A DNA stretch of 64,000 nt from Oxalicibacterium flavum (GTDB lineage: Bacteria > Pseudomonadota > Gammaproteobacteria > Burkholderiales > Burkholderiaceae_D): positions 186,001 through 250,000 of the forward strand of contig NZ_BMCG01000005.1 in NCBI RefSeq assembly GCF_014635065.1, in the 5' to 3' direction. The first letter of the stretch is position 1. Each line of letters begins with the position of its first letter. The notes beneath the pieces were generated by a model that was not told the origin of the DNA, ran no database searches, and was given only the letters and a program-made list of their open reading frames with translations. Positions 48,673-57,680 of this stretch are shown piece by piece. The position numbers were made by a program, and so were the translations under genes.

Positions 48673-48999
48673 TCAGGGCGCAGACGGTTCCCACATGTAG
48701 TGAAACTGCTCGACGGACGTCATCCAGACGATGCCGTCGCCGATCTGCCCGATGGCGCTGATCTGCCGGATGGTCTCGTAGAGGCGGGCGGCGTACTGGT
48801 CCTCGACCACGATCTCGATGCGGACCTTGGGCGAGAAATCGAGCAGTTCTTCCTTGTGCCCGCGCGGCTGATGCCGTGACGGCGCGCTACAGCCTTCCAC
48901 CTGCGTGATCGTCATGCCGGGAAAGCCCGGCGTATTGCGCAGCGCCTCGCTGACGTCGTCCAGCCGCACCGGACGGATGATGGCCTTGATTTCCTTCAT
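48673..48999 (-). CDS. PII-like protein associated with metal efflux
   Basis: The 108-aa product has the PII (GlnB) fold: KEIKAIIRPVRLDDVSEAL at the N-terminus and GDGIVWMTSVEQFHYM replacing the GDGKIFV segment. The T-loop is shortened and rich in His, Cys and Ser (VEGCSAPSRHQPRGHKEEL) without the uridylylated Tyr in its usual context. Such variants are found beside Czc/Cus operons and may sense metal or nucleotide. It follows czcA on the same strand after 67 bp. Confidence 0.82.
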   Translation of the reverse strand: MKEIKAIIRPVRLDDVSEALRNTPGFPGMTITQVEGCSAPSRHQPRGHKEELLDFSPKVRIEIVVEDQYAARLYETIRQISAIGQIGDGIVWMTSVEQFHYMWEPSAP

Positions 49000-49066
49000 G
49001 ATGCATTCCTTTCCTGTGATGCCCGCGCCGTCGCCGTGGATGACGCGGGCCTAGTTTGCGAGCGGG

Positions 49067-52000
49067 TCAGGCTTCGCCCGGGTTGTCGTCGAACCAGCGG
49101 TACAGCACCGGCAGCACCAGCAGCGTCAGCGCGGTACAGGTGATGAGTCCGCCGATCACGACCACCGCCAGCGGCTTTTGCACTTCCGATCCCGGTCCCG
49201 TCGCGAACAGGAAGGGCACCAGCCCGAGCATGGCAACGGTGGCGGTCATCATGACGGGACGGAAGCGCATGGTGGCACCCTTGACGACCGCTTCCGCCAG
49301 TTCCAGTCCTTCCGTGCGCAGCTTCCTGATGTAGGACACCATCACCACGCCGTTGAGCACGGCGATGCCCCACAGCGCGATGAAGCCGACCGAGGCCGGC
49401 ACCGACAGGTATTCGCCGGTCACGAACAGCCCGACGATGCCGCCGATGGAGGCGAACGGCAGCACGGTGATGATCAGCGTCGCGTAGCGCACCGAATTGA
49501 ACAGCAGGAACAGCAGGAAGAAAATCGCAGCCACGGTGGCCGGCACGATGATCGCCAGATGGCCGAGCGCGCGCTCCATGTTCTGGAACTGGCCGCCCCA
49601 TTCGAAGTAATAGCCGGACGGCAGCTGTACCTTGCCCTGGACCGCTTGCTGCAGTTCGGCCACGAAACCGCCAAGATCGCGGTTCTCGACGTTGATGGCG
49701 ACCACCACGCGGCGCTTGCCGCCCTCGCGGCTCACCTGTGCCGGACCGTCGCGTACCTCGATCTGCGCCAGGCTGTCGAGCGGGACGCGCACGCCGTGCG
49801 GCGTGGTCAGCAGGATCTGCCGGATCGCCTGTACGTCGCCGCGGAAATCGTCGGGCAGTCGCACTGCGGCCGAGAAACGGCGTTCGCCCTCGAAGATTTC
49901 GGTGGCGGTCTTGCCGGCGATGGCGACCTCGATCACGTCGTGTATGTCGGATACGTTCAGGCCGTAGCGCGCGATGGCCTGGCGGTCGATGTTGATCGAC
50001 AGGTACTGCTGACCCGCCACGCGCTCGACGCGGATGTCGCGCGCGCCCTGGATCTTCTCGGCCACACGCGCGACTTCCTGTGCTTTCTGCAGCAGGCGAT
50101 CGAGATCCTCGCCGAAGACCTTGACGGCGACGTCGGAACGCACGCCGGTCACCATCTCGTCGACGCGGTCCGAGATCGGCTGCGCCATCACGACCTGGGC
50201 GCTCGGTATGACCGCCAGCCGCTTCTGGATCTCGGCGGCGATGGTGTCCTGAGTCCATCCCTCCGGCCATTCGTCCTTCGGTTTCAGGCTGACGATGGGC
50301 GTCGACTCGTTCTGCGCCTGCGGATCGGCCGGACTCTCGCCGCGACCCACGCCGGAGATCGCCGATTTCACGCCCGGCACTTGCATGACCAGGCCCATGG
50401 CCTGTTTCTCGAGCGCGATCGATTCCTCGAGCGAGATGTTGGGCACGCGGTTGATGCCGGGAACGATGGAGCCTTCCTTCATTTCCGGAATGAAGGCGGT
50501 ACCCAGCAGCGGCAGCAGCGCGACCGAGAGCGCGAACGCGCCGACGGCGAGCACCAGCGTCTTCTTCGCGTTCTTCAGCACCCAGTCCAGCATGCGCAGA
50601 TAGTGCCGCTTCATGAACGCGATGACGCGCGTGTCGTGCTCGGCGCCACCCTTGAGCAGATAGGACGACAGTACCGGCGACAGGGTCAGCGACAGGATCA
50701 GCGAGATCGCCAGCGCGATCGCGATGGTGTAGGCCAGCGGCGCGAACATCTTGCCTTCCATGCCCTGCAGCGTCATCAGCGGCAGGAAGACGAGAATGAT
50801 GATGCCGATGCCGAACACCACGGGCGTCGCCACTTCGAGGACGGCGTTGAGGATGATCTGTATCTTGCGCTTGCCGTACTTGTTGGGACGCCCCAGGTGT
50901 TCGAAGGCGTTCTCGACCACCACCACCGAGCCGTCGACCATGAGCCCGATCGCGACCGCGAGCCCGCCGAGCGACATCAGATTGGCCGAGATGCCGAGCT
51001 GGTTCATGAAGAAGAAGGTCAGCAGCGGCGTCAGCACCAGCGTCGCCACCACGATCAGCGAGGAACGCACGTCGCCGAGGAAGATGAAGAGGATCACCAC
51101 CACCAGTGCCACGCCTTCGAGCAGCACCTTGGCCACCGTCCACAGGGCGGCGTCGACCAGTTCGCTGCGATCGTAGTAGGACACGATCTGCAGCCCGTCG
51201 GGCAGCATGCCCTGGCTGTTGATCTCGGCGACGCGCTCCTTGATGCGCGACACCACCTCTTTCGCATTGCCGCCGCGCATCATCATGACGATGCCGCCCA
51301 CCGATTCGGTCACCCCGTTCTTCACCAGTGCGCCGTAGCGGACTTCGTGCCCCATGCCGACGGTGGCAACGTCGCGCACGTAGATCGGCGTGCCGTTCGA
51401 TTCGGCCAGCACGATGTTGCCGATGTCTTCTAGGTTCTCGATCAGGCCGACGCCGCGGATCAGGTACTGCTCCGCGTAGTGCGGCAGGATGCCGCCGCCC
51501 GAGTTGGCATTGTTGCGCGCGAGTCCTTCGTACACCTGGTTCAGCTTGATGCCGTAGTGGTTCATGCGATCCGGGTTGACGAGTACCTGGTACTGCTTGA
51601 CGTAGCCGCCTTGCGAATTGATCTCGGCGACCTGCGGGATGGAACGCAGCAGCGGACGTACGACCCAGTCCTGCACGATGCGGCGCTCCGTCAGTTCCTT
51701 CTGCGTCAGTTCGCGGTCGCCGTCGTCGGGTTTGTCGAGCGTGTACTGGTAGACCTCGCCGAGGCCGGTCGAGACCGGACCCAGCACCGGCGTGACGCCG
51801 GACGGCATGCGCGAACCGATCTCGATCAGGCGTTCCATCACGAGTTGTCGGGCGAAATAGACGTCGGTGGCGTCGGTAAAGACCAGCGTGATCAGCGACA
51901 GGCCCGGCTTGTTCAGCGAGCGCATCTCTTCCAGTCCGGGCAGGCCGGTCATGGCGATCTCGATCGGGACCGTCACGAAACGTTCGACTTCCTCCGGCGA

Positions 52001-52168
52001 GCGGCCGGTGGCGTCGGTGGCGATCTGTACCTGTACGTTGGTCACATCGGGAAAGGCATCGACCGACAGCTTGCGCATGGCGTCCGCGCCCATCACGAGG
52101 GCGATGACGGCCAGGACGACAACGATCAGCCGCTGCTGCAGAGCGGTGCGGATTGTCTTCTCTAGCAT
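49067..52168 (-). CDS. czcA: Heavy-metal RND efflux pump, CzcA/CusA family
   Basis: The 1033-aa inner-membrane transporter has twelve predicted membrane helices and two large periplasmic domains. The HME-family helix-4 motif reads AIGLMVDGSVVVVENAFEHL, containing the Asp and Glu used in proton coupling. It differs from both the classic zinc-cobalt (DFGxIVDGAV) and copper-silver (DAAIVMIEN) forms, so the metal is uncertain. The start at 52168 lies 3 bp after czcB. Confidence 0.93.
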   Translation of the reverse strand: MLEKTIRTALQQRLIVVVLAVIALVMGADAMRKLSVDAFPDVTNVQVQIATDATGRSPEEVERFVTVPIEIAMTGLPGLEEMRSLNKPGLSLITLVFTDATDVYFARQLVMERLIEIGSRMPSGVTPVLGPVSTGLGEVYQYTLDKPDDGDRELTQKELTERRIVQDWVVRPLLRSIPQVAEINSQGGYVKQYQVLVNPDRMNHYGIKLNQVYEGLARNNANSGGGILPHYAEQYLIRGVGLIENLEDIGNIVLAESNGTPIYVRDVATVGMGHEVRYGALVKNGVTESVGGIVMMMRGGNAKEVVSRIKERVAEINSQGMLPDGLQIVSYYDRSELVDAALWTVAKVLLEGVALVVVILFIFLGDVRSSLIVVATLVLTPLLTFFFMNQLGISANLMSLGGLAVAIGLMVDGSVVVVENAFEHLGRPNKYGKRKIQIILNAVLEVATPVVFGIGIIILVFLPLMTLQGMEGKMFAPLAYTIAIALAISLILSLTLSPVLSSYLLKGGAEHDTRVIAFMKRHYLRMLDWVLKNAKKTLVLAVGAFALSVALLPLLGTAFIPEMKEGSIVPGINRVPNISLEESIALEKQAMGLVMQVPGVKSAISGVGRGESPADPQAQNESTPIVSLKPKDEWPEGWTQDTIAAEIQKRLAVIPSAQVVMAQPISDRVDEMVTGVRSDVAVKVFGEDLDRLLQKAQEVARVAEKIQGARDIRVERVAGQQYLSINIDRQAIARYGLNVSDIHDVIEVAIAGKTATEIFEGERRFSAAVRLPDDFRGDVQAIRQILLTTPHGVRVPLDSLAQIEVRDGPAQVSREGGKRRVVVAINVENRDLGGFVAELQQAVQGKVQLPSGYYFEWGGQFQNMERALGHLAIIVPATVAAIFFLLFLLFNSVRYATLIITVLPFASIGGIVGLFVTGEYLSVPASVGFIALWGIAVLNGVVMVSYIRKLRTEGLELAEAVVKGATMRFRPVMMTATVAMLGLVPFLFATGPGSEVQKPLAVVVIGGLITCTALTLLVLPVLYRWFDDNPGEA

Positions 52169-52171
52169 GGC

Positions 52172-53320
52172 TTACTCCTGGGCGACGCCGGTACGCTGGT
52201 TGTTCAGATGGAAGGCGCCTTCGGTCACGATGCGGTCGCCTTCCTTGAGGCCGGACACGACGGTACGTGTGCCGTTGTGCGACTGGCCAAGTTGCACCTG
52301 GGTCGCGCGGTACTGGCCCTCCCTGCTCTCGACATAGACGAGATCCTCGTTCTCGAAGCGGACCACGGCTGAAGCCGGAATCACCAGCTGATCGGTGGGC
52401 CGGCTGGCGATCAGCATGGTCGCCAGCATGGCCGGCTTCAGGCGGCCGTCCTTGTTGTCGAGCGCGGTGCGTACCTGCACGGTACGGGTTTCCGGGTTGA
52501 CGATCTGGCCGACGTAGATGAGTTCGCCGGCGATGCGGCGATGACCGAGCGCCGGCACCTCGATGTCGACCATCTGCCCGACCTCGACCAGATCGGCCTG
52601 CTGCTCCGGCACTTCGGCCACGGCCCACACCTGCGACAGGTCGGCCACGGTGAACAGCGCATCGGCGGGCTGCACCACCTGGCCCGGCGCGACCTTGAAC
52701 TCGACCACCGAGCCGCGCAGTGTGGAGACCACCGGCGAGAACGAACTGATCTCGCCGCTCTTGCCGAGGTTGGCAATCGTGCCGGCCGACATGCCGAGCA
52801 CCTTGAGCTGATCGGACGCGGCGCGCGATTCGGCGGCGGCGACCGCCGCCTCGTTCTCGCGGCGCTGCAATTCGGCCTTGCCGATGACGTCGGCGGCGAA
52901 CAGCTGGCGTGCGCGTTCCTTGTTGTCCATCTGCAGTTCGGCCTGCGCGCGCGCCTTCAGATAGGCGAGCTGCGCGCTGCCGAGTTCGGTGCTGTGCAGG
53001 CGCGCCAGCACGTCGCCGGGCTTGACGGCCTGGCCGAGCGTGGTCGTGATGTCGGCCACGCGGCCGGTGACCGGCGCGCCGATGCGCGCCATGCGCTGGC
53101 GGTCGAAGTCGATCAGGCCGGCCACGCGCAGCACGTCGCTGAACGGCGCCATCTTGACCGTGTCGAGCTTGATGCGGGCGCGCATCGCCTCGTCGGCGAC
53201 GACGGTATTGGGATCGGTCTGCTTGGCCGGCTCGGCGGCAGGTTGCGGTTTGTCGCCGCAGGCGGCGAGCGAGAGGCAAAGCGCAATCAGCGCTGCGGAG
53301 GAAGAGAGTCGCGGATTCAT
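52172..53320 (-). CDS. czcB: RND efflux membrane-fusion protein, CzcB type
   Basis: The 382-aa product begins with a lipoprotein signal (ALCLSLAACGD; Cys21 would be lipidated). It has a barrel-sandwich domain (IGAPVTGRVADITTTLGQAVKPGDVL), a helical hairpin (about residues 115-170) and beta-barrel domains (FKVAPGQVVQPADALFTVADLSQVW). It links CzcA to the outer-membrane channel. Its start overlaps the czcC stop by four bases (ATGA). No His-rich metal segment is seen. Confidence 0.92.
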   Translation of the reverse strand: MNPRLSSSAALIALCLSLAACGDKPQPAAEPAKQTDPNTVVADEAMRARIKLDTVKMAPFSDVLRVAGLIDFDRQRMARIGAPVTGRVADITTTLGQAVKPGDVLARLHSTELGSAQLAYLKARAQAELQMDNKERARQLFAADVIGKAELQRRENEAAVAAAESRAASDQLKVLGMSAGTIANLGKSGEISSFSPVVSTLRGSVVEFKVAPGQVVQPADALFTVADLSQVWAVAEVPEQQADLVEVGQMVDIEVPALGHRRIAGELIYVGQIVNPETRTVQVRTALDNKDGRLKPAMLATMLIASRPTDQLVIPASAVVRFENEDLVYVESREGQYRATQVQLGQSHNGTRTVVSGLKEGDRIVTEGAFHLNNQRTGVAQE

Positions 53321-54558
53321 GGATGAGTACCTGTAAGGGGTTTGGCCAGCAGCCGTTCGATTTCGATGGCGGCCACGTGCAGATCGAACTGGGCGGCGAT
53401 GAGGTCGTTGCGTGCGGTGCGCAGCACGCGTTGCGCGTCGAGATAATCGATGATGCCGCGCTCGCCGTAGCGATAGGCGGCTTCTGCGACGCGCAGGGCG
53501 CTTTCGGCCTGTCGCACGATGCCCGATTCCAGCGCCTCGACCTGCGAGGCGGCGATCTGGTATTGCTGGTAGGCGGAATCGAGCTGCTGCGTCATCTCGA
53601 ATTCGCGTGCCTCGAGCAGGCCGCGGACGCGTATGGCATTGGCGGCGGCCTCGTCGATCGGACCGCGATTACGATCCCACAGCGGCAGCGTCATGACGAT
53701 GCCGAACTGCGTGTCGCGTACTTCGGGGTCGCGCGTCGAGCTCGCCTTGAGCGCCACGTTCGGCATGCGCAGTGCGCGCTGGTAATCGATGGCGACCCCG
53801 GCACGTTCGAGTTCGCGGCGATACTGGATCAGTTCGGGATTGGTCGACAGCATGGTCTGTCGCAATTCCTCGAGCGTGGTCAGCGGCGCCACCTTGCCCA
53901 TGCTGCCTTCGACCGCGAAGCCGACCGGCAGGATCTCGCCGATCTGTCCGCGCAGGAAGGACTTGGCCTGATTGACGCGCAACAGGGCGCTCTGGCTGTT
54001 CTTCTGGGCGTTCAGCAGTTCGGCGCCAACGCGGATGGCTTCGTACCTGGGCGCATCGCCGACGTCGACGCGCACCTGGGCGCGCTCGTGCAACTGCTGC
54101 GTGAGCGCCAGGTCCTCGAGCGTGGCTTCGAACTCGGCCTCGCGGCGCAGGGTTTCATAGAAGCCGCGCTTGACCTGTGCCAGCAGTTCAACCACGAACT
54201 GATCCTGGCCGGCGGCGGTGGCGCCGAGTGTCTTGCGTGCCATTTCCTGACGCAGGTAGCGCTGGCTGGGCAGGTCGATTCTTTGCGTGATCGCGACGGT
54301 CTGGCCGGTGCCGGTTGCAGCACCCGGTACGCGGGCCGAGACGCGGCCGCTGGTGTATTCGACTTCGGGATTCGGGTAGGCAGCGGCCGAGGCGATGCCG
54401 GCGCGCGCAGCATCGACACCGGCTGCGGCTGCTTCCACCCCCTTGTTTCCCTGCATGGCGAGGGACAGGAGCTGGTCGAGTGTATAGGGCTGCGCTGCGG
54501 TCGCACAGGACCACACGCCGGCCAGACACACCGACACGAGGAGTGTGATTGGTTTCAT
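53317..54558 (-). CDS. czcC: RND efflux outer-membrane protein, CzcC type (TolC family)
   Basis: The 413-aa product starts at 54558 (MKPITLLVSVCLAG); a GTG 24 bases earlier is in frame. It has a signal peptide cleaved near CATAAQP. Two outer-membrane efflux repeats follow, each a long helix pair (GVDAARAGIASAAAYPNPEVEY; ALRVAEAAYRYGERGIIDYL). It is the first of czcC-czcB-czcA and couples by overlap to czcB. Confidence 0.92.
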   Translation of the reverse strand: MKPITLLVSVCLAGVWSCATAAQPYTLDQLLSLAMQGNKGVEAAAAGVDAARAGIASAAAYPNPEVEYTSGRVSARVPGAATGTGQTVAITQRIDLPSQRYLRQEMARKTLGATAAGQDQFVVELLAQVKRGFYETLRREAEFEATLEDLALTQQLHERAQVRVDVGDAPRYEAIRVGAELLNAQKNSQSALLRVNQAKSFLRGQIGEILPVGFAVEGSMGKVAPLTTLEELRQTMLSTNPELIQYRRELERAGVAIDYQRALRMPNVALKASSTRDPEVRDTQFGIVMTLPLWDRNRGPIDEAAANAIRVRGLLEAREFEMTQQLDSAYQQYQIAASQVEALESGIVRQAESALRVAEAAYRYGERGIIDYLDAQRVLRTARNDLIAAQFDLHVAAIEIERLLAKPLTGTHP

Positions 54559-54650
54559 GGACTTTCGTTGAAGCGAGGTCACGCCGCGCCTTGCTGCACG
54601 CGACGAGGAAAAGGAATGGCTCGCAGGCTATTCCGACAGGAAAGGGAAGA

Positions 54651-55073
54651 TCAGGCCTTCAGTGAAGGCGGGCGGTAGGAGCGGAAAGCCGGTCCCATTC
54701 GAGGCGGATGGGCGGACGCGAGGGCCGGTGCGTTGTGCACTTCTGCACTGACCAGGGGAGCGTACAGCAGCAGGTCGAGTTCGTGCGGATCGGGCGACTG
54801 CGTATCGGCAAGTGTGCTGTCGCCAGGCGAGGCTTGGCAGCCATGGTTGCCAGCAAACGCTTCGTTCCAGGGAGCGGTCGGCCGTTCGGCGACGAGGGCA
54901 AAGGTGCCGTCGGCGGTAGGCAATCCCTGCCGGAGCAGGGCGGTCTGCGCGGCAGGGAAGTCGCCGCGCACGGAGGCTGCATTCTGCTGCGGACCCTGGC
55001 ATGCGACGGAGTCCGTCCACGCCCACGAGAGCGCAAGACAGAGCATGAACAGGAACGCAGAGAAATGACGCAT
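54651..55073 (-). CDS. Exported protein of unknown function upstream of czcCBA
   Basis: The 140-aa product begins MRHFSAFLFMLCLALSWAW, a clear signal peptide with cleavage near TDSVACQ. The mature part is Ala/Pro-rich with Cys25 and Cys79 and the tail MGPAFRSYRPPSLKA. It lies 92 bp upstream of czcC on the same strand, where many Czc operons have a small exported czcI-type gene. The His-rich pattern of CzcI is absent, so it is listed only by position. Confidence 0.62.
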   Translation of the reverse strand: MRHFSAFLFMLCLALSWAWTDSVACQGPQQNAASVRGDFPAAQTALLRQGLPTADGTFALVAERPTAPWNEAFAGNHGCQASPGDSTLADTQSPDPHELDLLLYAPLVSAEVHNAPALASAHPPRMGPAFRSYRPPSLKA

Positions 55074-55195
55074 GGACGGAATTGTACCGATAGCCCGGGT
55101 TTTCGTGTAGCGCGCTTTCATTTCGGATCTCGCAAGGGACTGTGACGCTGGTCTTGCGAGCAAGTTCCATGCCGTAGCGGCAGCGGAACCGGCGA

Positions 55196-56335
55196 TCAGT
55201 TGCGTCGGCCGTACATCATTTGTTCCGCCAGCAGTTTCTTGGCGGACGGCAGGCCGTCGATGCAGCCCAGCGACAGTCCGAGGATTCCCTGCACCGGGCT
55301 GCCCTGCGGCGAGGAGGCGAAGATGCGCGCCATCAGATCGGTCAGCCGCGTGGTGGTGCGACGATCGCTGCGGCGCGCGGCGGTGAAGAGGAGGGCCGCA
55401 TTCTCCAGGCTTTCGGTTTGCAGGATGTTTGCCAGTACGGTTGCGTCGCGCAGGCCCAGATTGAGTCCCTGGCCGGCAACCGGGTGCAGCGTCTGCGCGG
55501 CATTGCCGATGGCGACCACGTGCCGGCGATCGGCGACGTGCGCATTGAGTCCGAGCGCAAAGGCGCCGCGTGGGGAGACGCCGGTGAAGCGTCCGAGCCG
55601 TGTGCCGAACGCGTGGCCCAGTTCTTCCAGGAACTTGCGGTCCTCCAGCGCGAGCAGCCGTCGTGCCGATTCCGGGCGCACACACCAGACCAGCGCATAG
55701 CCGTCTTCCTGCGGCAACAGGGCCAGCGGGCCTTCGTCGCAGAACCGTTCGAAGGCGCGGTGCGGAACCGGCGCATCGGCCTTCACGTGCGCGACCACGG
55801 CGGTCTGCTCGTAGTCGCGATGCAGTTTCTTCCTTTCCTGTTCGCCGAACACGCCGCCTTCGGCCTGCACCACGAGACGGGCGACGAGGGATGGCTGGTT
55901 CCCGAACACGATGCGGGCGCCGCCTTCCACGTCGAGGATGCCGGTCACGGTGGCGGGACGTATCAGGCGGATGCCGCTCTTCGCAACCTGGCGCTCGAGC
56001 GCCTCGACGATGGCGCCGTAGCGCAGCACGTAGCCGAGCGCCGGCAGGCGGTATGCGCTGCGGTCGATCAGCGTACGGCCGAAATGACCGCGACGCGAGA
56101 CATGGATCTGTTCGATGGCGGTGGCGGCGGACGGCCATGCATCGAGCTGTTCGAGAATCTGCCGGCTGCCCCACGACAGCGCGATCGAGCGCGGGTCGCG
56201 CACGGCCTGTTGCGCCGGCCGCGCATCGATCAGCGCGATGCATGAGGGTGCAATGCCGCGCTGCACGAGCATGACGGCCAGTGCCAGGCCGACCGGTCCG
56301 GCGCCGCAGATGGCGATGTCGACGTCGGTCTGCAT
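55196..56335 (-). CDS. UbiH/UbiF-family FAD hydroxylase
   Basis: The 379-aa flavoprotein monooxygenase has the FAD motif IAICGAGPVGLALAVML, the mid-chain NAAQTLHPVAGQGLNLGLRD segment (family motif GDAAHxxxPxxGxGxNxG) and the RSIALSWGSRQIL stretch typical of the UbiH/VisC group. Such enzymes hydroxylate the ubiquinone ring. It lies 4 bp after pepP, and pepP-ubiH is also a common pair in other Proteobacteria. The exact ring position is not decidable here. Confidence 0.88.
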   Translation of the reverse strand: MQTDVDIAICGAGPVGLALAVMLVQRGIAPSCIALIDARPAQQAVRDPRSIALSWGSRQILEQLDAWPSAATAIEQIHVSRRGHFGRTLIDRSAYRLPALGYVLRYGAIVEALERQVAKSGIRLIRPATVTGILDVEGGARIVFGNQPSLVARLVVQAEGGVFGEQERKKLHRDYEQTAVVAHVKADAPVPHRAFERFCDEGPLALLPQEDGYALVWCVRPESARRLLALEDRKFLEELGHAFGTRLGRFTGVSPRGAFALGLNAHVADRRHVVAIGNAAQTLHPVAGQGLNLGLRDATVLANILQTESLENAALLFTAARRSDRRTTTRLTDLMARIFASSPQGSPVQGILGLSLGCIDGLPSAKKLLAEQMMYGRRN

Positions 56336-56339
56336 GCTG

Positions 56340-57680
56340 TCAGCGCGCGGTATCGCGCATCAGCGCTTCGATGTCGGCCACCGTCTTGGGGGCGGCGGCG
56401 CTCAGGATGTGCACGCCGTCGGCAGTGACCAGCGCGTCGTCCTCGATGCGGATGCCGATGTTCCAGTACTGCTCCGGCACGCCTTCGGCCGGTTGCACGT
56501 AGATGCCGGGTTCGACCGTCAGCACCATGCCGGCTTCGAGCGTGCGCCACGGGCGGTCGGCGCCGGCCGGCGCCGGGTCGCGATAGTCGCCGACGTCATG
56601 CACGTCCATGCCGAGCCAGTGGCCGGTGCGGTGCATGTAGAACTGGCTGTAGGCGCGGCTTTCGATCACGTCGTCGAGATGGCCGACCTTGTCGGCGTCG
56701 AGCAGGCCGGTGTCGAGCATGCCCTGCGCCAGCACGCGCACGGCGGCATCGTGGCCGTCCATGAAGCGCTTGCCGGGACGCGTCTCTTCGATCGCGGCGT
56801 ACTGCGAGGCCAGCACGATTTCGTAGAGTTCCTTCTGCGGGCCGGAGAATCGGCCGTTGGCAGGGAAGGTACGCGTGATGTCGGAAGCATAGCTGTCGAG
56901 TTCGCAGCCGGCGTCGATGAGCACCAGGTCGCCGTCCTTGAGTTCGGCATCGCCGGCGCGGTAGTGCAGCACGCAGGCATTGGGGCCGGTGGCGACGATG
57001 GAGGTGTAGGCCGGAAACTGTGCGCCGCTGGTGCGGAATTCGTGCAGTAGTTCGGCTTCCAGATGGTATTCGCGCAGGCCGGGACGCGCGAGGCGCATGG
57101 CGCGGCGGTGCGCGGCAGCGGCGATGTCGGCCGAGCGCTGCATGATATCGATCTCGGTCGCATCCTTCTTCAGGCGCATGTCGTCGAGCAGGATCTGCAC
57201 GTCGTAGGCGGCGGCCGGCGGCGTGACGCCGGCACGCGCCTGCGCGCGCACCGATTGCAGCCAGCGCTGCACCTGCGCATCGAGCTTGGCGTCGCTGCCG
57301 AGCGCGTAATACAGCGCCGGCGCATTGGCCATCAGTCTGGGCAGTTCGGCATCGATGGCGTCGATCGCATGGGCAGCATCGACGCCGAAGGTGGTGCGCG
57401 CCGCTTCCGGACCGTAGCGGAAGCCGTCCCAGATTTCGCGTTCGAGATTCTTTTCGCGGCAGAACAGGATGGATTCGTTTTTCTCGCCTGCGACCAGCAC
57501 CAGCACGGCTTCGGGTTCGGTGAAGCCGGTCAGGTAATAGAAATAGCTGTCGTGGCGATACGGATAGTCGGCGTCGCGATTGCGCATGACTTCGGGCGCG
57601 GTCGGGAGGATGGCGACGCCGCCGCCCCTGGCCTGCATCTGCGCGATCAGCGCCGCGCGGCGCGTTGCATAGGGATTCAT
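56340..57680 (-). CDS. pepP: Xaa-Pro aminopeptidase
   Basis: PepP removes the N-terminal residue from peptides with proline in position two. The 446-aa product has the pita-bread metallopeptidase domain from about residue 180. Metal ligands lie in LIDAGCELDSYASDITRTFP (two Asp), HRTGHWLGMDVHDVGDY (His), GMVLTVEPGIYV (Glu) and GIRIEDDALVT (Glu). The N-terminal AMP_N domain contains RNRDADYPYRHDSYFYYLTG. It overlaps murU by four bases. Confidence 0.94.
   Translation of the reverse strand: MNPYATRRAALIAQMQARGGGVAILPTAPEVMRNRDADYPYRHDSYFYYLTGFTEPEAVLVLVAGEKNESILFCREKNLEREIWDGFRYGPEAARTTFGVDAAHAIDAIDAELPRLMANAPALYYALGSDAKLDAQVQRWLQSVRAQARAGVTPPAAAYDVQILLDDMRLKKDATEIDIMQRSADIAAAAHRRAMRLARPGLREYHLEAELLHEFRTSGAQFPAYTSIVATGPNACVLHYRAGDAELKDGDLVLIDAGCELDSYASDITRTFPANGRFSGPQKELYEIVLASQYAAIEETRPGKRFMDGHDAAVRVLAQGMLDTGLLDADKVGHLDDVIESRAYSQFYMHRTGHWLGMDVHDVGDYRDPAPAGADRPWRTLEAGMVLTVEPGIYVQPAEGVPEQYWNIGIRIEDDALVTADGVHILSAAAPKTVADIEALMRDTAR

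Noticed and set aside
49178-51433. 751-codon plus-strand open frame opposite czcA
   Set aside because: It has the His/Arg/Asp-rich composition typical of an antisense shadow of a membrane-protein gene.
48996-53279. Open frame of 1427 codons on the minus strand
   Set aside because: It covers czcA and czcB in another frame. Its translation is Arg/Gly/Ala-rich with no domain, while the real genes in the overlapping frame have full family motifs. GC-rich codon use suppresses stops in this frame.
55196-56245. Plus-strand frames opposite the UbiH-like gene
   Set aside because: They lack ribosome sites and domains and run antisense to a gene with clear FAD motifs.
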